Assembly (NCBI GenBank): GCA_013289855.1
Contig: JABCZD010000001.1
Location: 186,001 to 250,000 of the forward strand
Source: Acidobacteriota bacterium
Lineage (GTDB): Bacteria > Acidobacteriota > Terriglobia > Acidiferrales > UBA7541
Reading direction: 5' to 3'
DNA: 64,000 nucleotides
The notes below the pieces were generated by a model. That model did no database searches. It was not told the origin of the DNA and saw only the letters and a list, made by a program, of their open reading frames with translations. Below, piece after piece: positions 15,901 through 23,594 of the stretch (positions are counted from its first letter, which is position 1; each line of letters opens with the position of its first letter). The translations under genes were made by a program, and so were the position numbers.

Positions 15901-17334
15901 ATGGAAAAAACGATTCATGTCGCGCTCGAAACGCTGATCGGCACGCCTTCGCAGCGCCAAGCGCGTCCAGAGGTGCATGCAAAGCCGCATCCGAGTTCGC
16001 GTTCGCCGCGTAGTAATGAACGTGACGCGGGAACTTTTTTTCTTGAAACCTTTGGCTGCCAGATGAACGACCACGATTCCGAAAAAGTTGCCGGCGTGCT
16101 CGTTTCGCGCGGCTACACGCAAGTACAGACTCCCGCCGACGCTTCAGTGATTCTTTACAACACCTGCAGCATTCGGGAAAAGGCCGCACAGAAGGTGTTT
16201 TCCCGCTTGGGCGAATTTCGTGGCACCTCCGATGCCGGCAAAATCATCGGCGTGCTCGGCTGCGTGGCCCAGCAGGAAGGCGAAAACATCTTCAACCGCG
16301 CGCCGTGGGTCAGCCTGGTGTGCGGCTCCGCCAGCTATCGCAAACTTCCGGAAATGCTGGATAAGCTCGAAGCCGGAGACCGGCGCGTCACCGGACTGGA
16401 CAACGACACCGACGAGACCTTCGAGACCGAGATCACCCGCCGCGACAACCCATTCCGCGCGTTTCTTACCATTATTGAAGGCTGTGACAAGGCCTGCTCC
16501 TATTGCGTCGTGCCTTTTACCCGCGGGCCCGAACGCAGCCGCGCCAGCGATTCGATTTTACGCGAAGTCCGGGAGCTCGCCGAATTGGGCTATTCCGAAG
16601 TGCAACTCCTCGGTCAGACCGTGAATTCCTACAAGGACCCCACGTCGAGCAAGATGAAATTTTCCGAGCTACTGCTGGCCGTTGCCGACGTTCCGGGAAT
16701 TCGCCGCGTGCGCTTCACCACTTCGCATCCGCGCGATTTTACTCCGGACATCGTGGCGGCCATCGATGCACAGCCGAAACTTTGTGATCACGTTCATTTG
16801 CCGGTGCAGTCCGGTTCGTCTGAAGTGTTGCGCGCGATGGCGCGAACATACACCCGCGAAGAGTATCTCGAAAGAATTGCCCTGATTCGCGCGGTCAAGC
16901 GCGAGATCAGCATCACCACCGACATCATCGTGGGCTTTCCCGGCGAAACCGAAGAGCACTTTCAGGAAACCCTGCGCTTGCTTGAGGAAGTTCGTTTCGA
17001 CGCGCTGTTCGCTTTCAAATATTCGCCCCGTCCGAACACGCCTTCCTTGGCCATGAATGATCCGATTCCGGAAGAAGAAAAAAGCCGGCGTCTGGCGGTC
17101 TTGCAAAAGGTGCAAAGCGAAATACAGTCCGCCCGGCACGCAAAAATGATTGGCCAAACCATGGAAGTCCTGGTCAGCGGAAAATCGCGGCGCGAGAATC
17201 GCTGGTCGGGACACGCTTCGTCGAACCGCGTGCTGAATTTCACGTCTCCGCATCAGGATTTATTGGGAACATATGTAAATGTGCTGGTGACGGATGCCGG
17301 CCCGGCAAGTTTGATCGGTGAACACGTTCTCTGA
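15901..17334 (+). CDS. miaB: tRNA-2-methylthio-N6-dimethylallyladenosine synthase MiaB
   Basis: A 477-residue radical-SAM methylthiotransferase that modifies A37 of tRNAs reading UNN codons. The N-terminal UPF0004 domain binds an auxiliary 4Fe-4S cluster through C53, C89 and C121. The radical-SAM motif is C195-X3-C199-X2-C202 (GCDKACSYC). The FTRGPERSR signature distinguishes MiaB from RimO and MtaB. A TRAM domain occupies the C-terminus (about 410-475). An N-terminal extension of some 45 residues precedes the core. It lies 37 bp before the bifunctional nuclease gene and may be co-transcribed with it. Confidence 0.96.
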   Translation: MEKTIHVALETLIGTPSQRQARPEVHAKPHPSSRSPRSNERDAGTFFLETFGCQMNDHDSEKVAGVLVSRGYTQVQTPADASVILYNTCSIREKAAQKVFSRLGEFRGTSDAGKIIGVLGCVAQQEGENIFNRAPWVSLVCGSASYRKLPEMLDKLEAGDRRVTGLDNDTDETFETEITRRDNPFRAFLTIIEGCDKACSYCVVPFTRGPERSRASDSILREVRELAELGYSEVQLLGQTVNSYKDPTSSKMKFSELLLAVADVPGIRRVRFTTSHPRDFTPDIVAAIDAQPKLCDHVHLPVQSGSSEVLRAMARTYTREEYLERIALIRAVKREISITTDIIVGFPGETEEHFQETLRLLEEVRFDALFAFKYSPRPNTPSLAMNDPIPEEEKSRRLAVLQKVQSEIQSARHAKMIGQTMEVLVSGKSRRENRWSGHASSNRVLNFTSPHQDLLGTYVNVLVTDAGPASLIGEHVL

Positions 17335-17370
17335 TTCTTTCTGTACGGTTGGCAATTTACGGGAGGCCCC

Positions 17371-17856
17371 ATGGAAGTCGAGATGAAAATTCGCGGGCTG
17401 ATGATGGATCCTGTTACCAATATGCCGATCGTCGTGCTGAAGGATGTGCAAGGCCAGGCCATTCTTCCGATTTGGGTGGGCGTGTACGAAGCCAACGCCA
17501 TTGCTCTCGAAATTGAAAAAGTAGAAACGCCGCGGCCCATGACCCACGATTTGCTCAAGAATGTTTTTCTCGGCCTCGATGTGCGGGTGCAAAAAATCGT
17601 CGTCAACGATCTGAAGGACGACACCTTCTACGCCATCATCTGGGTCGAGCGCGAAGGCCAGATGATGACCATCGATTCGCGCCCCAGCGACGCCCTGGCA
17701 TTGGCGCTGCGCATGGATTGCCCGATTTTTGTCGACGAGCGCGTGCTGAAAAACGCCAAAGTTTCGACCGCGCTCACGGAACGCAACACCAGTGACCAAT
17801 TGCGCGGCTGGCTCGAAGGCCTCTCCGACGACGACCTCGGCCGCTACAAGATGTAA
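17371..17856 (+). CDS. bifunctional nuclease family (DUF151) protein
   Basis: A 161-residue cytosolic protein of the bifunctional nuclease/DUF151 family: MKIRGLMMDPVTNMPIVVLKD, ILPIWVGVYEANAIALEIEKVETPRPMTHDL (split at residue ~45), and the signature IDSRPSDALALALRMDCPIFVDERVL. The C-terminus (residues 125-161) resembles a UVR-type helix. Plant and mycobacterial relatives have RNase/DNase activity, but the cellular role in bacteria is not settled. GGGAGG precedes the ATG. A palindromic repeat lies just downstream. Confidence 0.88.
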   Translation: MEVEMKIRGLMMDPVTNMPIVVLKDVQGQAILPIWVGVYEANAIALEIEKVETPRPMTHDLLKNVFLGLDVRVQKIVVNDLKDDTFYAIIWVEREGQMMTIDSRPSDALALALRMDCPIFVDERVLKNAKVSTALTERNTSDQLRGWLEGLSDDDLGRYKM

Positions 17857-17892
17857 ATCAGTTCCGCCGGCGCGCATTGGGTTTGTGTAGGC

Positions 17893-17910
17893 GCCGGGCT
17901 TTAGCCCGGC
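17893..17910. repeat. REP-like palindrome GCCGGGCTTTAGCCCGGC
   Basis: A perfect 18-bp palindrome lies between the convergent bifunctional nuclease and MATE genes. It could act as a transcription stop for both, although no long T-run follows it. Confidence 0.6.
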
Positions 17911-17954
17911 ACTTTTGGTCCTGCGCGGAACGCGCCGCTGCAGAACGCCGCACT

Positions 17955-19343
17955 TCAGACCACGGCTACCACGCCTGATGGTTGCGCTTGCGGCGCTTCG
18001 ATTAACGATTGCACCTTTTGGCGCCACACCAGCAGCAAAACAATCCCGATCAAAATCAGCGCCAGACTGAGACCAGACCACAATCCGAATGCGCCCCAAT
18101 GACGGCGGAAACACAGCCACGATCCCAGCGGCAATCCTAAAATCCAGTAAGCGAAAAAATGGCACAGCATCGGCGTGCGCGTGTCGCCCGCGCCGCGCAG
18201 CGCGCCGGTGGCTACCGTCTGCAGACCGTCGAAAAGTTGGAACGCCGCACCCGCGGCCAGCAACAACGTGGCGCTGTGAATGATGAGTTCGTTCGGCGTG
18301 TAGATCAGCGCGATCCAGCGCGGAAAAATCAGCAACGCAGCGCTGGCGCAAACCATAAATGCGGCGCCCAGAAAAATCGCCGTGCCTCCGGCTTCGCCCG
18401 CACCCACGGGATCTTTGCGGCCGATGGCCTGACCAACGCGTACCGCTGCCGCGGAAGAAATGCCCAGCGGAACCATGTACGTGGTCGCAACGGTGTTCAG
18501 CGCCACCTGATGACTCGCCAGCGGCACCGCGCCCAGTCGTGCGATCAGCGCCGTAGCCAACGCGAACACGCCGCTTTCCAAAGCGAATTGCACCGCGGCG
18601 GGATATCCGAGCGTGATCAGACGCTTGATGCGCCGAAGATCCACGTCGACGGGAGTTTTCAATAGTTCGGTGCGATGGCGATGGTCGTACCACAGAAGAT
18701 AGACGACTAACACTCCGGCCATGTAGCTGCGCGAAAACGCCGTGGACCATCCTGATCCAACCGCGCCCATCGCGTGGAACCCGAAATGTCCGTACACCAG
18801 CCCGTAATTTCCCAGGGCGTTCACGATGTTTGCGGTGACCAGCGCGAATGCTACGGGCTTGACCATGTCCATGGCTTGCAGGCAGCGGCGCACCGCGAAG
18901 TACAGTAGTAGCGGCAGGAGTCCGACGGTTAACGCTTTGGTGTAGGGAATGGTGAGCGCCAGAACGTCGCGATCGATGTGCATTCCGGAGAGCAAGCGCG
19001 GAAGCAGCCACACCGGAGCGGCAAGAAGCGGTGTGAGCGCAATGCTCATGTAAATTCCGTTGACCAGTGAGCGGTGACAATCTTCGCGTTCGCCTGCGCC
19101 GAAAGCCTGCGCGACAAGCGTGTCGAGTCCCATCAACAATCCGCCGCCGAACAGCGCCAGCACCGAGAAAAGCGTGGAGCCAAGACTGACCGCGCCGATC
19201 GCGGTCGCGCTGTTGGGCAAGTGGCCGACCATAACGGTGTCGACGATGGCCATGCTCATCCAGCCGAGTTCGGCGAGCACCAGCGGAAGCGCCAGGCGAA
19301 ACGTGGGGCGGAGTTCTTTGCGCAGCGTGGAAATTGTGATCAT
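17955..19343 (-). CDS. MATE family efflux transporter
   Basis: A 462-residue integral membrane protein with twelve predicted helices in two homologous halves. Typical MATE elements are LALPLVLAELGWMSMAIVDTVMVGHL in helix 1-2 and VAQAFGAGEREDCHRSL between helices 2 and 3. It should export cationic drugs or toxic metabolites in exchange for Na+ or H+. ATG at 19343 (MITISTLRKELRP) gives the standard family length. An in-frame ATG at 19436 would add 31 non-conserved residues, and neither has a strong ribosome site. No regulator is adjacent. Confidence 0.92.
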   Translation of the reverse strand: MITISTLRKELRPTFRLALPLVLAELGWMSMAIVDTVMVGHLPNSATAIGAVSLGSTLFSVLALFGGGLLMGLDTLVAQAFGAGEREDCHRSLVNGIYMSIALTPLLAAPVWLLPRLLSGMHIDRDVLALTIPYTKALTVGLLPLLLYFAVRRCLQAMDMVKPVAFALVTANIVNALGNYGLVYGHFGFHAMGAVGSGWSTAFSRSYMAGVLVVYLLWYDHRHRTELLKTPVDVDLRRIKRLITLGYPAAVQFALESGVFALATALIARLGAVPLASHQVALNTVATTYMVPLGISSAAAVRVGQAIGRKDPVGAGEAGGTAIFLGAAFMVCASAALLIFPRWIALIYTPNELIIHSATLLLAAGAAFQLFDGLQTVATGALRGAGDTRTPMLCHFFAYWILGLPLGSWLCFRRHWGAFGLWSGLSLALILIGIVLLLVWRQKVQSLIEAPQAQPSGVVAVV

Positions 19344-19557
19344 GACGGGACGATTCAGAAAGTGTATGCGGAGCGGAACGAACTCGCAATTGAATCTGCT
19401 GTTTACTGGTGGAGTGAAGAGCGGCGGAAGTTCCATTGACGTTCACGGGTGCGAAATCTACGCTCGAAACGCGCTGAAAACTCGGCAAAACGGCGATGGG
19501 AAAAAGTTGTGAGTGGTGCAGAGTTTGCCGGCGTTGGTAACGAATCGGGGGAATACC

Positions 19558-19893
19558 GTGCCGTTTGTGGATACTGAAAATTTTGAAGAGCGCATGAAAT
19601 ATACGCGCGCGGTATCGCGGATAAATTCGCGCGTGAACCTGGCGGTGGAGTGGCGCGAAGACGGCCGCGACTTGCACGCGGAAGGTTTCTCCGTGGACGT
19701 GAGCGCGCAGGGGTGTTTGGCGATTGTGCCGCAGGGATTTGCGGTGGGGCAGAAGTTGCGCGTGGTGAATCTGCTGAACAATAAGATGTCGGATGCGGTG
19801 TTGATCTGGCGCGGGCACGAAGGACGGCAAGGTTGGGAATTGGGTTTGCAATTGGTGAGTCCGCCGGAAGGATTTTGGGGGATTGAGTTGTAG
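19558..19893 (+). CDS. single-domain PilZ protein
   Basis: A 111-residue cytosolic protein made of one PilZ-like beta barrel: RINSRVNLAVEWREDGRDLHAEGFSVDVSAQGCLAI (residues ~22-57), then VNLLNNKMSDAVLIWRGHEGRQGWELGLQL. PilZ domains often bind c-di-GMP through an RxxxR ... D/NxSxxG pattern. Here the second motif is DVSAQG, which fits, while the arginine motif (YTRAVSRINSR) is approximate, so ligand binding is uncertain. GTG at 19558 follows GGGGGA; a GTG at 19513 is also in frame. Confidence 0.75.
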   Translation: MPFVDTENFEERMKYTRAVSRINSRVNLAVEWREDGRDLHAEGFSVDVSAQGCLAIVPQGFAVGQKLRVVNLLNNKMSDAVLIWRGHEGRQGWELGLQLVSPPEGFWGIEL

Positions 19894-20201
19894 CTTGGAA
19901 GAATGGACGCGCCGCGCGGAGTGCGAACGTAACGAGGTAATGAGGTAGGGAAGCGACGGAACGGAAGAGACGCGCTGAAGACAAGACGCGCGGATGCTGT
20001 AGCGAGTTGCGTGGAAATTTGAGTGGTGAAACTTCTGCAATCCTCCTGTGGTGCCCCTGCCTGTTTGTGAAAGCGACGGATTCTGAATGGTTTGGATGGG
20101 TGTGTTTGGAGGAGATAGCATCCATCGTAGTGATGAGAGTCGAGGTTTCTTCAACAAGAACTTGAAGGATGCTACCACTGGACCCCCCACCCCGGGGGTC
20201 A

Positions 20202-20320
20202 TGATGAAAGAGTAGGATTCCATTGGGTTTAGGGGCGAATCGTGCGAAAGAGTAAGATTCTATTGGGTTTAGAGTGATTCGCGTGAAAGAGACAGATTTT
20301 GTTGGAGTTAGATGGATGTT
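20202..20320. repeat. three-copy imperfect tandem repeat, ~40-bp period
   Basis: Units begin with GAAAGAG at 20206, 20246 and 20285. Each continues with the pattern TAGGATTCCATTGGGTTTAG or close variants. The third copy is the most diverged. Confidence 0.65.
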
Positions 20321-20595
20321 AGGAATTTCACCAGGAATTTGGTTGGAGAGACCGACCCTACCCCCGGGTGTTTTTGGCAAAGAGTGCGCAGCCTTAACAA
20401 AACACGAGGGATGCGAGGAATTGCGAATTAAGAAGAGTGCGCAAGCTGTTGAAAATAAAGGATCGTGTTTTTGCGGTGGCGCGCAAGAGTGAAACGATGT
20501 TGAAACACGGCGATGAGGGTTGGAGGGCGAGGCTTTGGGGGTGGGGGGAAGCGGGGAGGTTGGGGCGGAGATGGGTCCTGCGGGAGACATGGTAC

Positions 20596-20641
20596 ACGAT
20601 AGCAAAGCCGTAATCGCATGTCAATAGTACTTTATAGTATT
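20596..20641 (-). promoter_or_regulatory. orphan sigma70-type promoter with operator-like dyad
   Basis: On the minus strand TTGACA (20624-20619) is followed by a 17-bp spacer and TATCGT (20601-20596). Immediately upstream, AATAGTACTTTATAGTATT (20623-20641) is a 19-bp imperfect palindrome overlapping the -35 box. No minus-strand gene follows within about 1.1 kb (the next is the MATE gene), so the gene it once served may have been lost. Confidence 0.5.
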
Positions 20642-20700
20642 GCGTTCGAACGCTGGTGGTCAACGCCTCGTCTGCCCCCGTCGGTCTAGCGACAAATTCG

Positions 20701-21153
20701 CTATTTGGGGCACTTGCATAACTTATCGAAGTAACCGTTCTTGTAGAGATAGACAACCGCGGTTAAAACAACTGCCAGTGGAACCGGATGCCAGGTAATT
20801 ACCCCCGCCATTATGAGAAGCCCCGCTATGTCGCGCAGCAATTTCAGCAACTCATGGCCTTTTCTGTCGCAATATCTGAGGTCGATGCAAATCCTCTGTT
20901 TAAGGGCATTCTCTCCTTTGTCGAGAACCCTTTTGAGGGCTGCCATCATTTCTTGAATTTGCTTCTTGGGGTTGAGACTTGCGAGGTAATTTCTGAACTG
21001 CTCGGGCGTCATTGGCGGCTCAGTTTGGGGCATCGCGAGCTGCAAAAAAGCCTGGTCTTGAGCCAGCATGCCGGCCAGTTGCGTTGCCAGTTGTTCCGAA
21101 CTAAGTCCCAAGAGGGTTTGGATTTGATCTTCTTCGTTCTGGTTGTTCGCCAT
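20701..21153 (-). CDS. small membrane protein of unknown function
   Basis: A 150-residue protein I do not recognise. The N-terminal ~95 residues are soluble and rich in Gln, Glu and Leu (EEDQIQTLLGLSSEQLATQL, then EQFRNYLASLNPKKQIQEMM). The C-terminus has hydrophobic helices (LLIMAGVITWHPVPLAVVLTAVVYLY) and a cysteine-containing basic tail (KLCKCPK). The start is ATG with GGAGGT upstream (reverse complement of the ACCTCC at 21161-21166). It is divergent from the PIN-domain gene across 289 bp. The pair lies in sequence with lower GC than its surroundings. Confidence 0.65.
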   Translation of the reverse strand: MANNQNEEDQIQTLLGLSSEQLATQLAGMLAQDQAFLQLAMPQTEPPMTPEQFRNYLASLNPKKQIQEMMAALKRVLDKGENALKQRICIDLRYCDRKGHELLKLLRDIAGLLIMAGVITWHPVPLAVVLTAVVYLYKNGYFDKLCKCPK

Positions 21154-21350
21154 GTCGGGGTGACCTCCAATAGCCCAGTATTCTACGCCATTCTTGTGGG
21201 AACCGGGCGAGGCTCGGAAGAATGAAAGGCAACTTACGTCGGGGTTAAAGAAACCGCGAGGGTAGGCCAGCCACAGAAAAGGCTAACGTCAAAACCGTTT
21301 GCCCCATTTTTAAAGGATGTCCCACCCGCCCTGCGTTCTCGATTCTCGGG

Positions 21351-21380
21351 GTAAAGGCGCGGGGTTTTCCGCGCCTTTAC
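21351..21380. repeat. perfect 12-bp inverted repeat
   Basis: GTAAAGGCGCGG and CCGCGCCTTTAC flank a 6-nt loop in the divergent spacer between the membrane protein and PIN genes. No T-run follows on either strand, so I read it as a structural or regulatory palindrome rather than a terminator. It ends 62 bp before the PIN start codon. Confidence 0.6.
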
Positions 21381-21442
21381 GATTGTGACTTTCTGAGAAA
21401 GCGCGCGTAGAATCGGGTCCGGCATCTGAAGGCCGATAACTC

Positions 21443-22603
21443 GTGGACGTAATCCTAGATACGAATATTCTTTATTCGCCGCTCCAGGCACAAGGCGGTG
21501 ACTTCACGAACTTCAACGCCTTCGTTGAACTCGTGACCTACCTTCGTCGCACCAAATCGGACCTTGTCCTACCCAAGTTAGTCATCGACGAACTATGCGC
21601 TCGTTACGAAGACTTACTATCCGGTGCTATAAAACAGGCTGAGGACGCTCGCCAAACTCTTCAGCGCAAGACATTCACGAAGTTGATCGATGTCCCAAAG
21701 GTCAGCGTCTCAACTGAAGTTCGATCATTGCGTGAGCGTTTACTAAACCCCGCCCAAGGCTTTCAGTCTCGCCCATTTGATGATTACGCCGGGATCTCTG
21801 TGGCAGAGGTTGTCAGGCGTGGCATTCAACGCATCCCGCCGGCGAATAGTAAAGGTGAAGAACTCCGCGATGTCGTGCTATGGCTTCTCGTTTTGGCCTA
21901 CGCTAAAACCGCTAATCGTGACGTGGCCTTCATCAGCGGCGACAGCACGTTTCAAAACGGCGACGGCGCTCTCAAAGAACAATTAGCGAACGACGTTACA
22001 CAGGCGGGCGTGAAGATTGCATACTATGAATCCATTCGGAGTTTCATCACGGCCAACTCGTTGCTCGCCAACTCTTTGAACGAACAAGACCTCGATAAGA
22101 TCGTCTTTCTAGAAGAACTGTCGCGACTCGCAGCCAACTACCTTTTCAACGCAACCATCGGTTACGGCGTTATAGTTGACGTCCAACCCGTCGACATACA
22201 ATTTCGCAAAGCCCAAAAATACCAAGTTGGCTCTGATTCTTTCTATGTTGAATCTGAATATGCTGTCGTGGCCCGACTAAAAATCTTTGAGCCGAACAAT
22301 GTATTTCTGAATTACGCTGTTATTGATCCACAGCCTACTAGCTGGCAGGGATCAGGCGACACTTTCTACGATCTTCCTGTTGTAGCCAATTTTCAACCGC
22401 CGCCTCCAAGTTTAGTGACGAACATAGTTTCGTCCGATTCTCCCTCTCCCTATCGGACTCAACAAGCCCCAACACGTCTGAGTTACAACGCCACCCTTAC
22501 GATGCAAATATCGCTTCGCGTCACCGACAGCAAACGAGAGTCGTTGGAGCTTGACGGTTTGACCCTGGATAGCAAAACCCTCATTCAGGAATCGGAGGCA
22601 TAA
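21443..22603 (+). CDS. PIN-domain protein with beta-rich C-terminal domain
   Basis: A 386-residue protein. Residues 1-200 form a PIN-like nuclease domain: N-terminal acidic residues in MDVILDTNIL, an acidic ELCARYEDLL near residue 50, a conserved ELRDVVLWLLVLAYA near residue 140, and VAFISGDSTFQ with the late acidic residue near 170. This resembles the DUF4935-type PIN proteins. Residues 210-386 form a beta-rich domain I do not recognise (YGVIVDVQPVDIQF, EYAVVARLKIFEP, LTMQISLRVTDS). It may cut RNA, but no substrate is evident. The GTG start has no strong ribosome site. Codon use is less GC-rich than its neighbours, consistent with horizontal transfer. Confidence 0.75.
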   Translation: MDVILDTNILYSPLQAQGGDFTNFNAFVELVTYLRRTKSDLVLPKLVIDELCARYEDLLSGAIKQAEDARQTLQRKTFTKLIDVPKVSVSTEVRSLRERLLNPAQGFQSRPFDDYAGISVAEVVRRGIQRIPPANSKGEELRDVVLWLLVLAYAKTANRDVAFISGDSTFQNGDGALKEQLANDVTQAGVKIAYYESIRSFITANSLLANSLNEQDLDKIVFLEELSRLAANYLFNATIGYGVIVDVQPVDIQFRKAQKYQVGSDSFYVESEYAVVARLKIFEPNNVFLNYAVIDPQPTSWQGSGDTFYDLPVVANFQPPPPSLVTNIVSSDSPSPYRTQQAPTRLSYNATLTMQISLRVTDSKRESLELDGLTLDSKTLIQESEA

Positions 22604-22700
22604 CCTCCTAAGCGAACTCGAACGTTACCCACACTCATAACCTAGCGCGTTTCTGTCCGTTTGCTTTAATGAATCTGTGGCTGAAAACCGACGTTCGCTT

Positions 22701-22820
22701 ATGCCACAAGACCCTTTTCACATCGTCTTGTCCCTAACTCGCAAGGACGGAGACTGGGAAACCCTTGGATTGACGGGACGTTCACCACGATTCGGTGAGT
22801 GCGTCGAGACGTTAAAGTGA
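22701..22820 (+). CDS. possible 39-residue microprotein
   Basis: An ORF from ATG 22701 to TGA 22820 encodes a compact, mixed charged/hydrophobic peptide beginning MPQDPFHIVLSL and containing DGDWETLGLTGRSPRFGE. The composition looks protein-like, but no Shine-Dalgarno is clear. Its last codons and stop lie in the 5' arm of a hairpin repeat. It could be a real microprotein, or the 3' remnant of a gene brought in with the repeat. Confidence 0.35.
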   Translation: MPQDPFHIVLSLTRKDGDWETLGLTGRSPRFGECVETLK

Positions 22821-22847
22821 AGATTGCAGGAAGCGTCCCGTTTGTCC
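22801..22847. repeat. hairpin repeat, copy A
   Basis: It begins GCGTCGAGACGTTAAAGTGA. Arms CGAGACGT (22805-22812) and GCGTCCCG (22833-22840) pair over a 20-nt loop with one mismatch and one wobble. About 38 of 47 positions match copy B at 36939-36985. Confidence 0.65.
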
Positions 22848-22981
22848 CCCGCACCCCACGTTTCCTACAAAGCTCTCCTCGTCGTTCTACAAGCTAATGC
22901 CGATGGAGTTGGGCGACGCCTCGGCGCAAAGTGGCACCAGGCTTGCTTTACGTTTCGCAATCCGGCTGCTAAAGGAGAGAA

Positions 22982-23521
22982 ATGAGACTAACTAGGCTGC
23001 TGCTGGGAATATTTGCATTGGTTCTAATTCAAGCTGGCTGCTCGGAGACAGCCAAGTCGCCGGATGTCGCGGATGCCGTCCGCAAGTCTCTCGACCAAGC
23101 CGGATATAAAGATGTGAGCGTGAGTCAGGACCGGGATAAAGGGGTGGTCACCTTGGGCGGGACCGTGGCATCCGATGGGGACAAAGCACAAGCGGAAGCA
23201 ATCGCAAGGAGCGCCGTTGGCGCGCAAGTGCTAGCGGACCAAATTGCCGTGCGGCCCCCCGGTGGTGAAAGCGACGCGAAATCGGTGCAATCCGATATCG
23301 ATAAGGGGATTGAGAGCAACCTGGACGCCGTGCTGATTCAAAACAAGCTAAAGCACGACGTAAAGTATGACGTAAAGAACGGCGTGGTGACACTCACGGG
23401 AGAAGTTCATTCGCAATCTAGACGCGCACAGGCGGAAAAACTGGCCGCTGAGGTACCCAACACCAAGCAGGTCGTGAATGAATTGCAGGTCAAGGATCAG
23501 AAGGCTAGCTCTAGTCTTTAG
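22982..23521 (+). CDS. BON-domain lipoprotein
   Basis: A 179-residue exported lipoprotein: signal peptide with lipobox IQAGC, so the mature protein begins at Cys19 or 20. Two BON domains follow: ADAVRKSLDQAGYKDVSVSQDRDKGVVTLGGTV (split near residue 45) and the second around NKLKHDVKYDVKNGVVTLTGEVHSQSRRAQAEKLA. BON domains bind phospholipid surfaces, and OsmY-type proteins of this architecture act in envelope stress. It is a single gene with AGGAGAG before the ATG, and a shared terminator lies after it. Confidence 0.87.
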   Translation: MRLTRLLLGIFALVLIQAGCSETAKSPDVADAVRKSLDQAGYKDVSVSQDRDKGVVTLGGTVASDGDKAQAEAIARSAVGAQVLADQIAVRPPGGESDAKSVQSDIDKGIESNLDAVLIQNKLKHDVKYDVKNGVVTLTGEVHSQSRRAQAEKLAAEVPNTKQVVNELQVKDQKASSSL

Positions 23522-23553
23522 GATCGCTTTTCGCAAACCGAAATCCCGAGGCG

Positions 23554-23583
23554 AAAAAGGGCGGCGATGTTGCCGTCCTTTTT
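23554..23583. terminator. bidirectional terminator between convergent genes
   Basis: AAAAAGGGCGGC and GCCGTCCTTTTT pair across a short loop, giving an A-tract on one side and a T-tract on the other. It serves the BON gene on the plus strand and the multi-TM gene on the minus strand. Confidence 0.75.
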
Positions 23584-23594
23584 CTTGCCGAACT

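Larger units (their letters stand above)
19894..20700. other. 807-bp region without a credible gene
   Basis: The stretch contains an inverted repeat GACCCCC/GGGGGTC (20181-20200), a three-copy tandem repeat (20202-20320), G-rich purine tracts around 20520-20580, and a minus-strand promoter with an operator-like dyad (20596-20641). Open frames here have low-complexity Ser/Pro/Arg composition and overlap the PilZ gene antisense, so I do not call them. It looks like degenerated spacer sequence. Confidence 0.6.
22604..22981. other. intergenic region with small ORF and hairpin repeat
   Basis: 378 bp between the PIN gene and the BON lipoprotein. It contains a 39-codon ORF (22701-22820) and a hairpin repeat copy (22801-22847) that also occurs at 36939-36985. 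The BON gene has AGGAGAG just before its ATG. Confidence 0.5.

Noticed and set aside
17260..20223. A very long minus-strand open frame spanning miaB end, nuclease gene, MATE gene and PilZ gene
   Set aside because: It runs antisense or out of frame to four recognisable genes, with Arg/His/Ser-rich low-complexity translation. High GC leaves alternative frames open.
20202..20320. Three ~40-bp tandem copies as a CRISPR array
   Set aside because: The units are contiguous and imperfect with no unique spacers, and no cas genes are present.
19403..20605. Minus-strand 400-codon frame downstream of the orphan promoter
   Set aside because: Ser/Pro/Arg-rich, crosses tandem repeats and overlaps the PilZ gene antisense; not protein-like.
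21351..21380. Inverted repeat as a rho-independent terminator
   Set aside because: No T-run follows on either strand, and it lies in a divergent spacer where no transcript should end.
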